DNA from: an uncultured Pseudomonadales bacterium
GTDB lineage: Bacteria > Pseudomonadota > Gammaproteobacteria > Pseudomonadales > Porticoccaceae
Reading direction: 5' to 3'
Length of the DNA stretch: 64,000 nucleotides
Assembly: GCA_943788875.1 (NCBI GenBank)
Contig: CALSSA010000008.1
Coordinates: 62,001 to 126,000 of the forward strand
The notes under the pieces are model-generated. The model ran no database searches, was not told the DNA's origin, and saw nothing but the letters and a program-made list of their open reading frames with translations. The position numbers and the translations under genes were made by a program. This document shows positions 46,967 through 56,795 of the stretch, one piece after another (the first letter of the stretch is position 1; every line of letters starts with the position of its first letter).

Positions 46967-48934
46967 ATGCCCGGATTAATTCCCCAGACATTTATTGATG
47001 ATCTACTCGACCGCGTCGATATAGTCGATGTAGTCAACAGTCGTGTGCAGTTAAAGAAAGCAGGCAAAAATTACAAAGCCTGCTGCCCATTTCATGAAGA
47101 AAAAAGCCCCTCCTTTACCGTCGCCCAGGACAAGCAGTTCTACTATTGCTTTGGCTGCGGCGCTGGCGGCAATGCCCTGGGCTTTGTTATGGAGTTCGAC
47201 CGGGTAGACTTTTTGCCTGCCGTCGAAATGCTGGCCAAAAATGCCGGGCTGGAAATTCCCAGAGAAGCAGCACCAGATCGCGCTGTCAGCAAACAGAAAG
47301 ATAGCCTTTACTCTATACTCACGGAGTCAGATAAATTTTTTCGCCAGCAACTGCGCTCCCATCAAGCCGCAGCCACAGCAGTCAATTACCTCAAGGGACG
47401 GGGACTCAGCGGCCAGATAGCCGCTAAGTTTGGTGTAGGCTATGCCCCACCCGGCTGGGACAACCTACTCAACCACTCAGGCACAGAGCAGGAAAAAGTA
47501 AAATTGCTGGAAGAATCCGGCATGCTAATCGTCAAACCGGAAGAAAAAAAGCAATATGACCGCTTTCGCCACCGCATTATGTTCCCGATTCGCGACCAGC
47601 GTGGGCGCACCATCGGCTTTGGCGGCCGGGTGTTGGATGACAGCACACCCAAATATCTAAACAGCCCAGAGACTCCAGTATTCCACAAGGGCCGCGAACT
47701 CTACGGCCTCTACGAAGCCCGTCAGGCACTTAAAGAAATTCCCTGCCTGATAATGGTCGAAGGCTATATGGATGTGATTGCCCTAGCCCAATATGGTATT
47801 TACAACGCCGTGGCAACATTGGGCACAGCACTTACCGAAAATCATCTGCAAAAGCTGTTTCGCTACACCTCAGAGCTGGTATTTTGCTTTGATGGTGATA
47901 AAGCTGGCGTCCGCGCGGCAGCGCGCTCGCTGGAAATTGCGCTGCCGGAAATGCGCGATGGCGTCTCCGCAAAATTCCTTTTTCTCCCCGACGGCGAAGA
48001 CCCGGACAGCATGGTACGCAAAATGGACACCACCGATTTCCAGCAACTGGTAGCCGGGGCCAAGCCTCTGTCAGAGTTTCTATTTGAGCAACTTAGCGAC
48101 GGCATCGATTGCAGCACTGCAGACGGCAAAGCGCGACTCAGTAAAGTCTGCGCCCCACAGATCAACCGTATCCCCCAGGGCGTATTTCGCCAGCTAATGC
48201 TGGAAGAACTCTCTCGCCGCACCGGTATCAGTGCCGACAATCTGCGCGACTATGTCGCCAGCCACAAACCCCCTGAGCAGAGAGCTGCAGCAGAACCGAC
48301 AAAGATTGCTGCCACCAGTGCACAGCAGATGGAAGCCCCAGATTACGGCAATAGCGACCCTCGGCAATACCCTTCCGGTGAAGGCTTTCATCCCGGCATG
48401 GAATATGAACCCTTTCCAGATCTAACCGCTGAACCCGCCAGCAAAATTCGCCTGTCACCGGTAAAGTTTCTTACCGCATTGTTGCTAAATCACCCGAGGC
48501 TAGCAGAGCATGCCGAAAATACCCATCTTCTGGAGAACAGCCAGGACAAGGATATTGAGTTATTTATTCGCGTCCTCAAATTGGTAAGAGAGAATCCCCA
48601 GTACAAACCCTCTCATATTTTTGCCTACTGGCTCGGCACCCATGGCAATCAGGATGAAACCAAAGCCCTGCAGGCGCTGGCCGCTATTGAGCTGTATCAC
48701 CCGCCCAAAGGCATGGGTCGCGATGATCATCAGGAGTTCTGCGATGCCCTTGAGCATGTAAAAACCAGCACCTTCAATGCCCTGCCCGCAGCAGAAAAAG
48801 CTATACATCTGCTCCAGCAAAACAGCCTCAATGAGCGAGAAATTAAGCAGCTGCACAAAATTCGCCTGCAGCTTGGTGAAGACTTGCAATCTGATGAGTT
48901 AAAAAACAAGATAAAACAAAGACTTGTAGTCTAA
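46967..48934 (+). CDS. dnaG: DnaG, DNA primase
   Basis: 655 residues. N-terminal CHC2 zinc finger (CCPFHEEKSPSFTV, YYCFGCGAGGN). The TOPRIM core follows, with MVEGYMDVIALAQYG and FCFDGDKAG holding the acidic metal ligands, then a variable linker rich in glutamine and proline. Last is the helical DnaB-binding domain, ending in KIKQRLVV. Makes RNA primers for replication. Confidence 0.96.
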   Translation: MPGLIPQTFIDDLLDRVDIVDVVNSRVQLKKAGKNYKACCPFHEEKSPSFTVAQDKQFYYCFGCGAGGNALGFVMEFDRVDFLPAVEMLAKNAGLEIPREAAPDRAVSKQKDSLYSILTESDKFFRQQLRSHQAAATAVNYLKGRGLSGQIAAKFGVGYAPPGWDNLLNHSGTEQEKVKLLEESGMLIVKPEEKKQYDRFRHRIMFPIRDQRGRTIGFGGRVLDDSTPKYLNSPETPVFHKGRELYGLYEARQALKEIPCLIMVEGYMDVIALAQYGIYNAVATLGTALTENHLQKLFRYTSELVFCFDGDKAGVRAAARSLEIALPEMRDGVSAKFLFLPDGEDPDSMVRKMDTTDFQQLVAGAKPLSEFLFEQLSDGIDCSTADGKARLSKVCAPQINRIPQGVFRQLMLEELSRRTGISADNLRDYVASHKPPEQRAAAEPTKIAATSAQQMEAPDYGNSDPRQYPSGEGFHPGMEYEPFPDLTAEPASKIRLSPVKFLTALLLNHPRLAEHAENTHLLENSQDKDIELFIRVLKLVRENPQYKPSHIFAYWLGTHGNQDETKALQALAAIELYHPPKGMGRDDHQEFCDALEHVKTSTFNALPAAEKAIHLLQQNSLNEREIKQLHKIRLQLGEDLQSDELKNKIKQRLVV

Positions 48935-48976
48935 TATTAGTAAATAAAAATATGCCGAATAAAGACCAAATTCCCT

Positions 48977-49005
48977 GCGACAATCGGGCTTTTATTCGAT
49001 ATAAT
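48977..49005 (+). promoter_or_regulatory. promoter for rpoD
   Basis: GCGACA (48977-48982) and a perfect TATAAT (49000-49005) separated by exactly 17 bases, 42 bases before the rpoD ATG. It should let rpoD be transcribed independently of dnaG. Confidence 0.65.
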
Positions 49006-49047
49006 TGCGCGCTATTTTTTAGCCTCCCACAATAGAATTTGATACCT

Positions 49048-50898
49048 ATGAGCGAAAATATCCAACAGCAACAATCTGGCATTAAAGATCTTATCGCCAA
49101 AGGTCGAGAACAGGGATATCTCACCTACGCCGAAGTGAATGACCACCTTCCAGAAGATATCGCCGATCCGGAGCAGGTCGAAGATATTATTCAAATGATC
49201 AACGACATGGGCATCACCGTTTTTGAAACGGCTCCAGATGCCGAAACATTGTTGATGATGTCGGGAGACAACACACCGGACGAAGTCGCAGCCGCAGAAG
49301 CCGCTGCCGCACTGGCCTCTGTAGAATCCGAGCAACACCGCACCACCGACCCAGTACGCATGTATATGCGCGAAATGGGCTCTGTAGAGCTGTTGACCCG
49401 TGAGGGCGAAATTGAAATTGCCAAGCGCATTGAAGAAGGTACCAGAGAACTGATGTCAGCTGTCTCTGATTGGCCTACCACAGTTGCTGCAGTGATCTCA
49501 GAATGGGATCGCGTGGTGGCTGGTGAGCGCAAGCTTACCGACGTGATCAGTGGTTACCTCAACCCAATGGAGCACGTACCATCCGCCCTTGCACAGCAGC
49601 AGGCTGCTGAAGCCGCTGAAGCCGAAAAGATCGCCAATGGCGAAGTGCCAGATGAAGATGAAGAGGAAGAAGAAGAGCACGAAGGTGGACTTGACCCGGA
49701 AGAAGCGCAGCGGCGTTTCGAAGAAATTCGTGCACAGCTTAAAAAGACCGACGCATCCATTGCGCGCTATGGCCGCGCCGGTAATGCATCAGTGAAAAAC
49801 CTGCAGGATCAGGCTGAGCTGTTTAAATTCCTCAAACTGACACCACGTCAGTTCGACCCATTGACCGCCATGGTGCGCAGTGCAGTAGAAAAGATTCGTG
49901 CTGAAGAGCGCAATATCATGAAGCTCTGCATCCGCTACGCCAAAATGCCACGCAAAGACTTTATTAAGGCCTTCCCTGGCAATGAAACCGATCTTAAATG
50001 GACTGGCAAGCTGATCAAATCGAAAGCCGACTGGGCTCAGGGCGTTGTTAATCAGGAAGTTGATATTGTTAGGGCACAGAGAAAACTGGCAAAGGTTGAA
50101 CAAGATAGCGGCTTGACCATTCTGACGATCAAAGATATCAACCGACGTCTCACCATCGGCGAAGCCATGGCGCGACGTGCCAAGAAAGAAATGGTTGAAG
50201 CTAACCTGCGTCTGGTGATCTCGATCGCCAAGAAATATACCAACCGTGGCTTGCAGTTCCTCGATCTGATTCAGGAAGGCAATATCGGTCTAATGAAAGC
50301 GGTAGACAAGTTTGAATATCGTCGCGGCTACAAGTTTTCGACCTACGCCACCTGGTGGATTCGTCAGGCTATTACCCGCTCCATTGCGGATCAGGCACGC
50401 ACCATTCGTATTCCCGTGCATATGATTGAAACCATCAATAAACTCAATCGTATCTCCCGCCAAATGCTACAGGAAATGGGCCGCGAGCCTAGCCCTGAAG
50501 AACTGGCAGAGCGTATGGAAATGCCAGAAGACAAGATTCGCAAAGTCCTCAAAATTGCCAAAGAACCCATCTCCATGGAGACGCCCATTGGTGAAGATGA
50601 AGATGCAAGCATTGGCGATCTGATTGAAGATACTACTATCGCACTACCAGTGGATGAGGCGACCAAGCACAACCTCACCGAATCCACCCGCGGTGTTCTC
50701 GGCAGCCTTACTGCGCGGGAAGCCAAGGTACTGCGTATGCGCTTTGGTATCGATATGAACACAGACCACACATTGGAAGAAGTGGGCAAACAGTTTGACG
50801 TAACCCGCGAGCGTATTCGTCAGATCGAAGCCAAGGCACTGCGCAAGTTGCGCCACCCTACCCGCTCAGATCATTTGCGCAGCTTTATTGACGAGTAA
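49048..50898 (+). CDS. rpoD: RpoD, RNA polymerase sigma70
   Basis: 616 residues. Region 1.1 at the start ([19 protein letters not shown]), region 1.2 ([20 protein letters not shown]), an acidic run of glutamates in the non-conserved region, then region 2 ([39 protein letters not shown]). Region 3 and region 4 follow ([20 protein letters not shown]). I start at ATG 49048 rather than the TTG at 49039. Confidence 0.97.
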   Translation: MSENIQQQQSGIKDLIAKGREQGYLTYAEVNDHLPEDIADPEQVEDIIQMINDMGITVFETAPDAETLLMMSGDNTPDEVAAAEAAAALASVESEQHRTTDPVRMYMREMGSVELLTREGEIEIAKRIEEGTRELMSAVSDWPTTVAAVISEWDRVVAGERKLTDVISGYLNPMEHVPSALAQQQAAEAAEAEKIANGEVPDEDEEEEEEHEGGLDPEEAQRRFEEIRAQLKKTDASIARYGRAGNASVKNLQDQAELFKFLKLTPRQFDPLTAMVRSAVEKIRAEERNIMKLCIRYAKMPRKDFIKAFPGNETDLKWTGKLIKSKADWAQGVVNQEVDIVRAQRKLAKVEQDSGLTILTIKDINRRLTIGEAMARRAKKEMVEANLRLVISIAKKYTNRGLQFLDLIQEGNIGLMKAVDKFEYRRGYKFSTYATWWIRQAITRSIADQARTIRIPVHMIETINKLNRISRQMLQEMGREPSPEELAERMEMPEDKIRKVLKIAKEPISMETPIGEDEDASIGDLIEDTTIALPVDEATKHNLTESTRGVLGSLTAREAKVLRMRFGIDMNTDHTLEEVGKQFDVTRERIRQIEAKALRKLRHPTRSDHLRSFIDE

Positions 50899-50907
50899 GA
50901 CTAGCAG

Positions 50908-51035
50908 TTTAAACGCCAAAATTTGGCTTAGCGCAAGGCGCGCAACGAGAAATTGAAGGAGCATACATTAAGTACGCGACTGAAAGCTCGAACCAGTGCA
51001 GCGCCGCGATAAGTCAAGAAGGCAAGTTTTAAAGA
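50908..51035. repeat. imperfect long palindrome between rpoD and tRNA-Ile2
   Basis: The 128 bases fold back on themselves. TTTAAA near each end, CTTAGCGC...GGCGCGCA on the left against GCGCCGCGATAAG on the right, and GCATAC against GTACGC at the centre. A smaller hairpin (GCCAAA-A-TTTGGC, 50914-50926) sits at the left edge. No open frame and no T-run. It looks like a REP/MITE-like palindromic element or an RNA processing structure upstream of the tRNA. Confidence 0.5.
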
Positions 51036-51112
51036 GGGCCCATAGCTCAGTTGGTTAGAGCAGTCGACTCATAATCGATTGGTCGTAGGTTCAAGTCCTA
51101 CTGGGCCCACCA
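51036..51112 (+). tRNA. tRNA-Ile2 (anticodon CAT, lysidine-modified)
   Basis: 77 bases with encoded CCA. Acceptor GGGCCCA pairs with TGGGCCC; D arm GCTC-GAGC; anticodon stem GTCGA/TCGAT around CTCATAA, anticodon CAT; T arm GTAGG-TTCAAGT-CCTAC. The anticodon arm and T loop (GGTTCAAGTCC) resemble isoleucine-2 rather than elongator methionine tRNA, and the place after rpoD is where pseudomonads keep tRNA-Ile2. The flanks 50899-51035 hold the palindrome and 51113-51304 show no feature. Confidence 0.85.
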
Positions 51113-51304
51113 TTTTCACCTGAAGATTCAAAATTGGACCTTCAAGGCTAGTCTGCCCAGCATTCTCAAGTGTAATCTACGTTGCCGCCCCGTGACTGCT
51201 ACTGCATACAAAACAAATCATAATCCCCAATCCCTGCGTATAATGTCGGAACAAAGTACTGTAAAAAAAATTCTCAAAATCCAAACAATTTTTGCCCATA
51301 GCCC

Positions 51305-52195
51305 ATGAAGATCCCTCTCAAACCTCTGCTGATAACGGCCACCATTACATTTGTTTTTACAGCGTTGGGCTATATCTTGTTTGGCGATAGTATTTATCTG
51401 ACCACTGTATCTTTTTTTGCTGCATCTGTGGCCAACGCTACTGCTGTAGGTGGCGGCTTTCTGTTTATGCCCCTGTTTATCTACGTCTATAATCTGCCGG
51501 CACTGGTGGCTCTCAAGCTCAGTCTTGCTACCCAGGCCTTTGGCATGACCTCTGGCGCCATTGGTTGGGGTCGGCACTATATTGATACTCAGGCTTTTAT
51601 AATAGGCTCTGCAGCCAGTATCTGCGGGGTGTGGCTGGCATCATTTGTATGGGTGGTGTCTGCGGAGCAGATTAAGCTGCTGTTTGCCCTCACCTCTCTG
51701 GCGGTATTTTTTGCTCTGATTGTTGAGGTTAAATTTGTAGACTCAGGCAGTGAACAGGCTGCCAACTTTAACCTTAGCCTCTCGACAGTATTTTTTATTG
51801 CTGCCGCCTTTGTGGGCGGATTGGTGACCGGGTGGACCGCAATTGGAGTAGGCGAAGTAATCGCTCTCTATCTGTTATTTATTTACCGGCTAAAGATCGA
51901 AGTGGCCATAGCAACCGGTGTCGCTGTTTTAGCCGCCAGCTCTGTGGCCGGTCTTGTCTTCCATAGCAATCTTGGTGGCATACCCTGGGAGTTATTATTG
52001 TTTACCATCCCGGGGGTTCTTGTAGGGGGCCGGGCCGGCGCCAAAATCGCCAAGGCACTTGAGAGCAATCAGGAGCCAGATGTCGATAAACAGAAAAATA
52101 CCATGTCGCCGTTAAAGCGCGTTTTTGCCGCTGTTATTTTGCTTAACTGCCTGGCGATTTTTCTCTCTGAGATTGTCTCTCAGGGCAGCTACTAA
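51305..52195 (+). CDS. TauE/SafE-family membrane exporter
   Basis: 296 residues, about eight hydrophobic helices in two halves. Half one includes ATAVGGGFLFMPLFIYVYNL and SLATQAFGMTSGAIGWGRHY; half two has VGGLVTGWTAIGVGEVIALY and TGVAVLAASSVAGLVFH. The family moves sulfite, sulfoacetate or other anions out of the cell; the substrate here is unknown. It lies alone, facing the DUF6122 gene. Confidence 0.85.
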   Translation: MKIPLKPLLITATITFVFTALGYILFGDSIYLTTVSFFAASVANATAVGGGFLFMPLFIYVYNLPALVALKLSLATQAFGMTSGAIGWGRHYIDTQAFIIGSAASICGVWLASFVWVVSAEQIKLLFALTSLAVFFALIVEVKFVDSGSEQAANFNLSLSTVFFIAAAFVGGLVTGWTAIGVGEVIALYLLFIYRLKIEVAIATGVAVLAASSVAGLVFHSNLGGIPWELLLFTIPGVLVGGRAGAKIAKALESNQEPDVDKQKNTMSPLKRVFAAVILLNCLAIFLSEIVSQGSY

Positions 52196-52256
52196 TCCCT
52201 GATTACACTGCCCAGCAATCCTGTTTATCTGCCGACTCTCACCAGCCCTAGAAATA

Positions 52257-52616
52257 TCAGTTGAGACAATCCAGTCCATCCAACGCCATATGAATCAGCA
52301 AGCCAAAGCCTATCAATCTGGTTTTTGGAACAAAGCTCAAAGCCCCATACAGCAGAATCATCCAGGGCTGATGCAGAGGGTGAAAACCTATACTGCATCG
52401 ATTGGGGTCGTAAATAGGAACCGCCAGCAGATGATCTATATCCACTAACATAGTTGCGATCAATAACAGATAAGCATATTTCCAGTTATCGCGATACAAC
52501 AGAGCAACGAGTATTGCAGGCACTAAAAAGTGCAAGCCTATATGAAGCACAATGGCAGGCATCCAAATTAACAGTAGCCGGAAGTATACCCTGACAGACA
52601 CAAATAAGCCCCGCAA
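52257..52616 (-). CDS. DUF6122-like membrane protein
   Basis: 119 residues with three or four hydrophobic segments and conserved histidines: IVLHIGLHFLVPAIL, MLVDIDHLLAVPIYDPNRCS, IGFHPLHQPW and IHMALDGLDC. The HxxxH, DIDH and HPLH pattern suggests a metal-dependent membrane protein, as in the DUF6122 family. Function unknown. Confidence 0.7.
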   Translation of the reverse strand: MRGLFVSVRVYFRLLLIWMPAIVLHIGLHFLVPAILVALLYRDNWKYAYLLLIATMLVDIDHLLAVPIYDPNRCSIGFHPLHQPWMILLYGALSFVPKTRLIGFGLLIHMALDGLDCLN

Positions 52617-52713
52617 ACCATCGCCTGCAGGACCTATTAATCAACAGCAATCTAAATGCTTTTCAGCATAGATCAATCAGCGGCTTTGCCACCTGCAGGC
52701 TGGGCATACCAAA

Positions 52714-53541
52714 TTAGCTGCCGGTAAACTTCGCGGGCCTTCTCTCTGAAAACGCCATAATCCCCTCTTGCAAATCATTCGACTCCAGACTGGTCATCAT
52801 GGTGTACATACCATTAATCATCAGGCTTTGCTCATCGGTCAGATTCTCTGACTGGCGCAGAATAAACTTGGTGCCGCGCACGGCCATGGGGGAATTGCCT
52901 GCAATCTCCTGAGCCAGCGCCATTCCAGCTTCCATAGTCGCTTCAGCGGACTCATACACATCATTGACCAAGCCAATCTTTTCAGCACGGTCGGCTTTGA
53001 TATCTTTGCCGGTGTAGGCCAGTTCGGCTACGTGGCCGGCATTCAATATTTTGGGTAGGCGCTGTAGCGTTCCTACGTCGGCTACTAGACCTAAACGTGT
53101 TTCACGCACGCTGAACACTGAGCAGGCGCTGGCAATACGGATGTCGCAGGCAGTGATCAGGTCTACGCCGGCACCCAAGCAGAAGCCCTGCACTACGCCA
53201 ATCACTGGCAGTGCGCATTCGGCTAATGCGCTAATGGCTTGCTGAAACTTTTGGGTGTTACCCAGTTGTTGAATATTGGCTTCGGCTTTGGAGCGGGCCT
53301 TGGCTTTTTTGTGCTGGCTAAGGCCGTCTTCAGCCAGATCGATGCCGGCGCAGAAGTGCTTGCCGCGACCTGCCAAGATTATTGCGCCTATTTCGCCGTC
53401 TTCGCACAGTGCATCTAGGGCATGGGGTATGGCCGACCACAGTTCGGTAGACAGTGCGTTGTATTTACTTTCGCGGTCTAACCAGACGATGCCGACCTGA
53501 CCCTGCTTTTCGATGCTGAGTACGTTGGATGAAAAACTCAT
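52714..53541 (-). CDS. crotonase-family, dienoyl-CoA isomerase (ECH1)-like
   Basis: 275 residues with KHFCAGIDLA (oxyanion loop 1) and GFCLGAGVDLITACDIR. ETRLGLVADVGTLQRLPKIL closely matches delta3,5-delta2,4-dienoyl-CoA isomerase. D127, E147 and D155 keep the three acidic residues and their spacing (20 and 8) of that enzyme. Predicted to move double bonds in unsaturated acyl-CoA. Next to an acyl-CoA dehydrogenase gene, 32 bases apart. Confidence 0.8.
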   Translation of the reverse strand: MSFSSNVLSIEKQGQVGIVWLDRESKYNALSTELWSAIPHALDALCEDGEIGAIILAGRGKHFCAGIDLAEDGLSQHKKAKARSKAEANIQQLGNTQKFQQAISALAECALPVIGVVQGFCLGAGVDLITACDIRIASACSVFSVRETRLGLVADVGTLQRLPKILNAGHVAELAYTGKDIKADRAEKIGLVNDVYESAEATMEAGMALAQEIAGNSPMAVRGTKFILRQSENLTDEQSLMINGMYTMMTSLESNDLQEGIMAFSERRPAKFTGS

Positions 53542-53573
53542 TATTGTTCCTCTTTATTCGTCTTTTTTATGAT

Positions 53574-54800
53574 CTATGGCTGTGACTGTCTGTTTAATGA
53601 GCGCATGGTCATTTTGGCGAGCTGAGACATATGCACCTCGTCTGGGCCATCGGCAATGCGGCAAAATCTGCTGGTGGTCCAGATATGCGCCAACGGTGTG
53701 TCTTGGCACACGCCCATGCCACCAAAGATTTGCATGGCGCGGCTGGAGACATCTTCACACATTTTGGGGGCAACAATTTTTAGCATAGAGATATCTTCTC
53801 TGGCGCCATCGATGCCGTACTTGTCCATTTTTTCAGCGGCGGCCAATACCAGTAGGCGGCACTGTTCGATATCACAGCGGCTGCGGGCGATCTCATGCTG
53901 CACGCTGGTCTTCTTACTGAGGGCTTCACCAAAGGCAACTCGCTGCTGAGCGCGCTCGCACATTAGCTCTAGGCTGCGCTGGGCCATGCCCACAAACATC
54001 ATGGCGTATTGAAAGCGGCCTGGCCCCAGCCGGCCCTGGGCGATTTCAAAGCCACGGCCTTCGCCTAGAATTAAATTTGTCACAGGCACACGCACATCGC
54101 TAAAGATCATATCGCCTTCGCCGCCAGGAGAATGGTATTCACCAAATACCTTGAGCGGGCGGGACATTTTGACCCCTGGCGTATCTGTGGGTACCAGAAT
54201 GGTACTGTGCTGTTGGTGGCGCGGTGCGTCTGGATTGGATTTACCCATCACCAGCATAACTTTGCAGGCAGAACCAATCACATTGGTGGTCCACCATTTG
54301 CGGCCATTCAAAACATATTCATCGCCATCGCGCTCAATTTTAAGCTCCATATTAGTGGCGTCCGAAGAGGCCACATCGGGCTCGGTCATAGCGTAGGCGG
54401 AGCGGATATCACCCGCTAACAGGGGCAACAACCATTGCTCTTGCTGCTCTGGGGTGCCGTATTTGGCCAGCACTTCCATATTGCCGCGGTCTGGGGCATT
54501 ACAGTTAAAAATTTGCTGGGCCCAGGCAGATCTGGACATGGTTTCAAATAATGGCGCGATCTCCAAGTTGGTTAAACCGGGGCTCCAGGGTTTGTATTCT
54601 TCGGGCAGAAACAGGTTCCACAGGCCCTGCTTTTTAGCTTCGTCTTTAAGGCCTTGGTACCAATCTGGGTACTGCCACAGATTGTTATGGTCGCCGGTAA
54701 ACTGTTCGTAGTCATGCTCCCGCGGATAGATATGCTCTTCCATAAACGCGGTTAGGCGATTATTTAAATCTTCTGCTCTTGGCGTTAATTCAAAACCCAT
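53574..54800 (-). CDS. acyl-CoA dehydrogenase
   Basis: 408 residues, FAD enzyme oxidising acyl-CoA. AYAMTEPDVASSDATN, YVLNGRKWWTTNVIGS (flavin site), GPGRFQYAMMFVGMAQRSLE, AMQIFGGMGVCQDTPLA and FCRIADGPDEVHMSQLAK. The ending and N-terminus resemble the ACAD10/11 branch rather than short-chain enzymes. Same strand as the isomerase and SDR; substrate unknown. Confidence 0.88.
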   Translation of the reverse strand: MGFELTPRAEDLNNRLTAFMEEHIYPREHDYEQFTGDHNNLWQYPDWYQGLKDEAKKQGLWNLFLPEEYKPWSPGLTNLEIAPLFETMSRSAWAQQIFNCNAPDRGNMEVLAKYGTPEQQEQWLLPLLAGDIRSAYAMTEPDVASSDATNMELKIERDGDEYVLNGRKWWTTNVIGSACKVMLVMGKSNPDAPRHQQHSTILVPTDTPGVKMSRPLKVFGEYHSPGGEGDMIFSDVRVPVTNLILGEGRGFEIAQGRLGPGRFQYAMMFVGMAQRSLELMCERAQQRVAFGEALSKKTSVQHEIARSRCDIEQCRLLVLAAAEKMDKYGIDGAREDISMLKIVAPKMCEDVSSRAMQIFGGMGVCQDTPLAHIWTTSRFCRIADGPDEVHMSQLAKMTMRSLNRQSQP

Positions 54801-54836
54801 TTTGCTCTCCTCTTAAATCAATGTTTTGTTAGCCTG

Positions 54837-55613
54837 TTAGATAGTGCCGGTGATTTTGCGCATTAGTTTATTCATACCACCAATCCAGCGATCGTAGTTG
54901 GTGGTTTTGTTTTGCATATATTCCTTCACAATTGGGTGAGGCAATATTAAAAAGCTTTCGTTGCGCAGTTCTTCTACTACGGTGTCTGCCAGCTCTTCTG
55001 GCTCGATCATGCCGTTGTTGGCAGCTGCGGCCACGGCGTCGTTTTCAACGGCGGTCATGGCGGTGCGCACGGCTTGCGGGCACAACATGGATACACCAAT
55101 GCCTTCATGTTTGTGATGAATGGCCAGCCATTCACCAAAGCCCACGGCGGCATGTTTGGTTACGCCATAGGCGGCGCCACCAATTTGATTGAGCAGGCCT
55201 GCGGCAGACGAGGTATTAAGGAAGTAGCCACTGCCCCGCTCAACCATGCGTGGCACCAGATGGCGGGCAGCGTAAACATGGGACATTACATTGATATCCC
55301 AGATCGACTGCCACTGTTCGTTGGGCGAATGAATGCTCTCGCCATAGCCGACGCCGGCATTACAGCAAAACAGGTCGATGGGGCCTATATTGGCTTCGGT
55401 ATCTTCGATAATTCGGGCGGTGTCTTCCTCTTTAGCTACGTCTGCCATCATGGCCACGCCGCCAATCATATCGGCGGTCTCTTGGGCATTGGCCAGATTA
55501 ATATCAGCGCAGACAATTTGTTTGGCGCCTTCGCCGTGAAAACGCACGGCGAGGGCTCGGCCTATGCCGCTGCCTGCGCCGGTGATCACGACTATTTTAT
55601 CTTGCAGTTCCAT
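54837..55613 (-). CDS. short-chain dehydrogenase/reductase
   Basis: 258 residues, VVITGAGSGIGRALAVRFHG, CCNAGVGYGES, LNTSSAAGLL and YGVTKHAAVGF. Typical classical SDR; the partner in this cluster suggests a hydroxyacyl or ring alcohol substrate, which is inference. 36 bases before the dehydrogenase gene. Confidence 0.85.
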   Translation of the reverse strand: MELQDKIVVITGAGSGIGRALAVRFHGEGAKQIVCADINLANAQETADMIGGVAMMADVAKEEDTARIIEDTEANIGPIDLFCCNAGVGYGESIHSPNEQWQSIWDINVMSHVYAARHLVPRMVERGSGYFLNTSSAAGLLNQIGGAAYGVTKHAAVGFGEWLAIHHKHEGIGVSMLCPQAVRTAMTAVENDAVAAAANNGMIEPEELADTVVEELRNESFLILPHPIVKEYMQNKTTNYDRWIGGMNKLMRKITGTI

Positions 55614-55666
55614 ACTGTTCTCCGTAAACGCTTTCTAACTTGTAGTTTTTATCTGCGCTGTCTGGC

Positions 55667-56776
55667 TTAGACTAACTCGCCCAGATGTTCTTTGCGGAAG
55701 GGCTTGAGATCGTCCATTCGCTTGGCTTCTACCAGATTGACCCAGTCCGGATTTGAAATCAGCGCGCGGCCCACGGCCACTAGGTCAAATTCATCTTGGT
55801 CGAGGCGATGCAATAAGGTATCTAGGCTGGCTGGGTCCGCTTCTTTAAAATGGGCTTCACCGGGCTTGGGGGTAAAGTCTGCATCCAGACCGACACTGCC
55901 CACGGTGATGGCGGGCTTGCCAGTAATCTTCTGGGTCCAGCCTGCAAGGTTAAGCTCACTGCCTTCAAATTCTGGCTCCCAGAAGCGTCTCTGTGAGCAG
56001 TGGAAGATATCTACTCCCGCCTCTGACAGCGGCATTAGAAAGCGTTCTAGTTCTTCTGGTGTGACCGCTAGGCGTGCGGTGTAGTCCTGCTGCTTCCACT
56101 GCGACCAGCGCAAAATAATCGGGTAGTCTGGGCCAACGGCGGCGCGCACGGCTTTAATGATTTCTAGGGCAAAGCGGCCGCGATTTTCTATAGAGCCTGC
56201 ATAATGATCATCCCGCTGGTTGGTGCCTTCCCAGAAAAACTGGTCTATCAGGTACCCATGGGCACCGTGAAGTTCCACCGCATCACAGCCAATAGATTTG
56301 GCGTCGGCAGCTGCCTGAGCAAAGGCGGCAACCACATCGTCTATATCTTGCTGGGTCATAATATGGCGATTGACCTTGCCCGGTACATTCATGCCCGAGG
56401 GGCCGTAGCCCGGCACATCACCTTCAGGCATGGTGCCCGCTTTACGCACTGCGCCTACATGCCAGAGCTGAGGGGCTATTTTACCCCCTGCAGCATGCAC
56501 GGCGTCGATCACTTTTTTCCAGCCAGCTAGGCGCGCTTCACCATGAAAATAAGGCACACCTGGATAGCCGCTGGCACCCTTATGGCCGACACAGGTGCCT
56601 TCGGTAATCACCAGACCCACACCACCTTCGGCGCGGCGGCGGTAGTAGTCGACTACATTGTCACCGGGAATATTGTCATTGGGCGAGAAATTGCGAGTCA
56701 TGGGTGCCATGACAATGCGGTTTTTTAACTGTAGGTTGCCCAGTTGGAATGGTTGGAATAAGGCGTTATCGGTCAT
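55667..56776 (-). CDS. NADH:flavin oxidoreductase, old-yellow-enzyme family
   Basis: 369 residues. FQLGNLQLKNRIVMAPMTRN at the start, APQLWHVGAVRKA, VELHGAHGYLIDQFFWEGTN with the H-x-x-H-type substrate pair and RDDHYAGSIENRGRFALEI. The C-terminus has the FMN phosphate region DLVAVGRALISNPDW. Reduces activated C=C bonds such as enones with FMN. Starts the minus-strand run of this cluster. Confidence 0.9.
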   Translation of the reverse strand: MTDNALFQPFQLGNLQLKNRIVMAPMTRNFSPNDNIPGDNVVDYYRRRAEGGVGLVITEGTCVGHKGASGYPGVPYFHGEARLAGWKKVIDAVHAAGGKIAPQLWHVGAVRKAGTMPEGDVPGYGPSGMNVPGKVNRHIMTQQDIDDVVAAFAQAAADAKSIGCDAVELHGAHGYLIDQFFWEGTNQRDDHYAGSIENRGRFALEIIKAVRAAVGPDYPIILRWSQWKQQDYTARLAVTPEELERFLMPLSEAGVDIFHCSQRRFWEPEFEGSELNLAGWTQKITGKPAITVGSVGLDADFTPKPGEAHFKEADPASLDTLLHRLDQDEFDLVAVGRALISNPDWVNLVEAKRMDDLKPFRKEHLGELV

Positions 56777-56795
56777 ATTGGTCTCTGTGTTTTTA

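Noticed and set aside
49554..49760. Serine-rich open frame opposite rpoD
   Set aside because: Shadow of the acidic glutamate run in RpoD.
51036..51112. Elongator tRNA-Met (anticodon CAT)
   Set aside because: The anticodon stem and T arm resemble tRNA-Ile2, and the position after rpoD matches tRNA-Ile2 in pseudomonads. A check for the lysidine identity bases would settle it.
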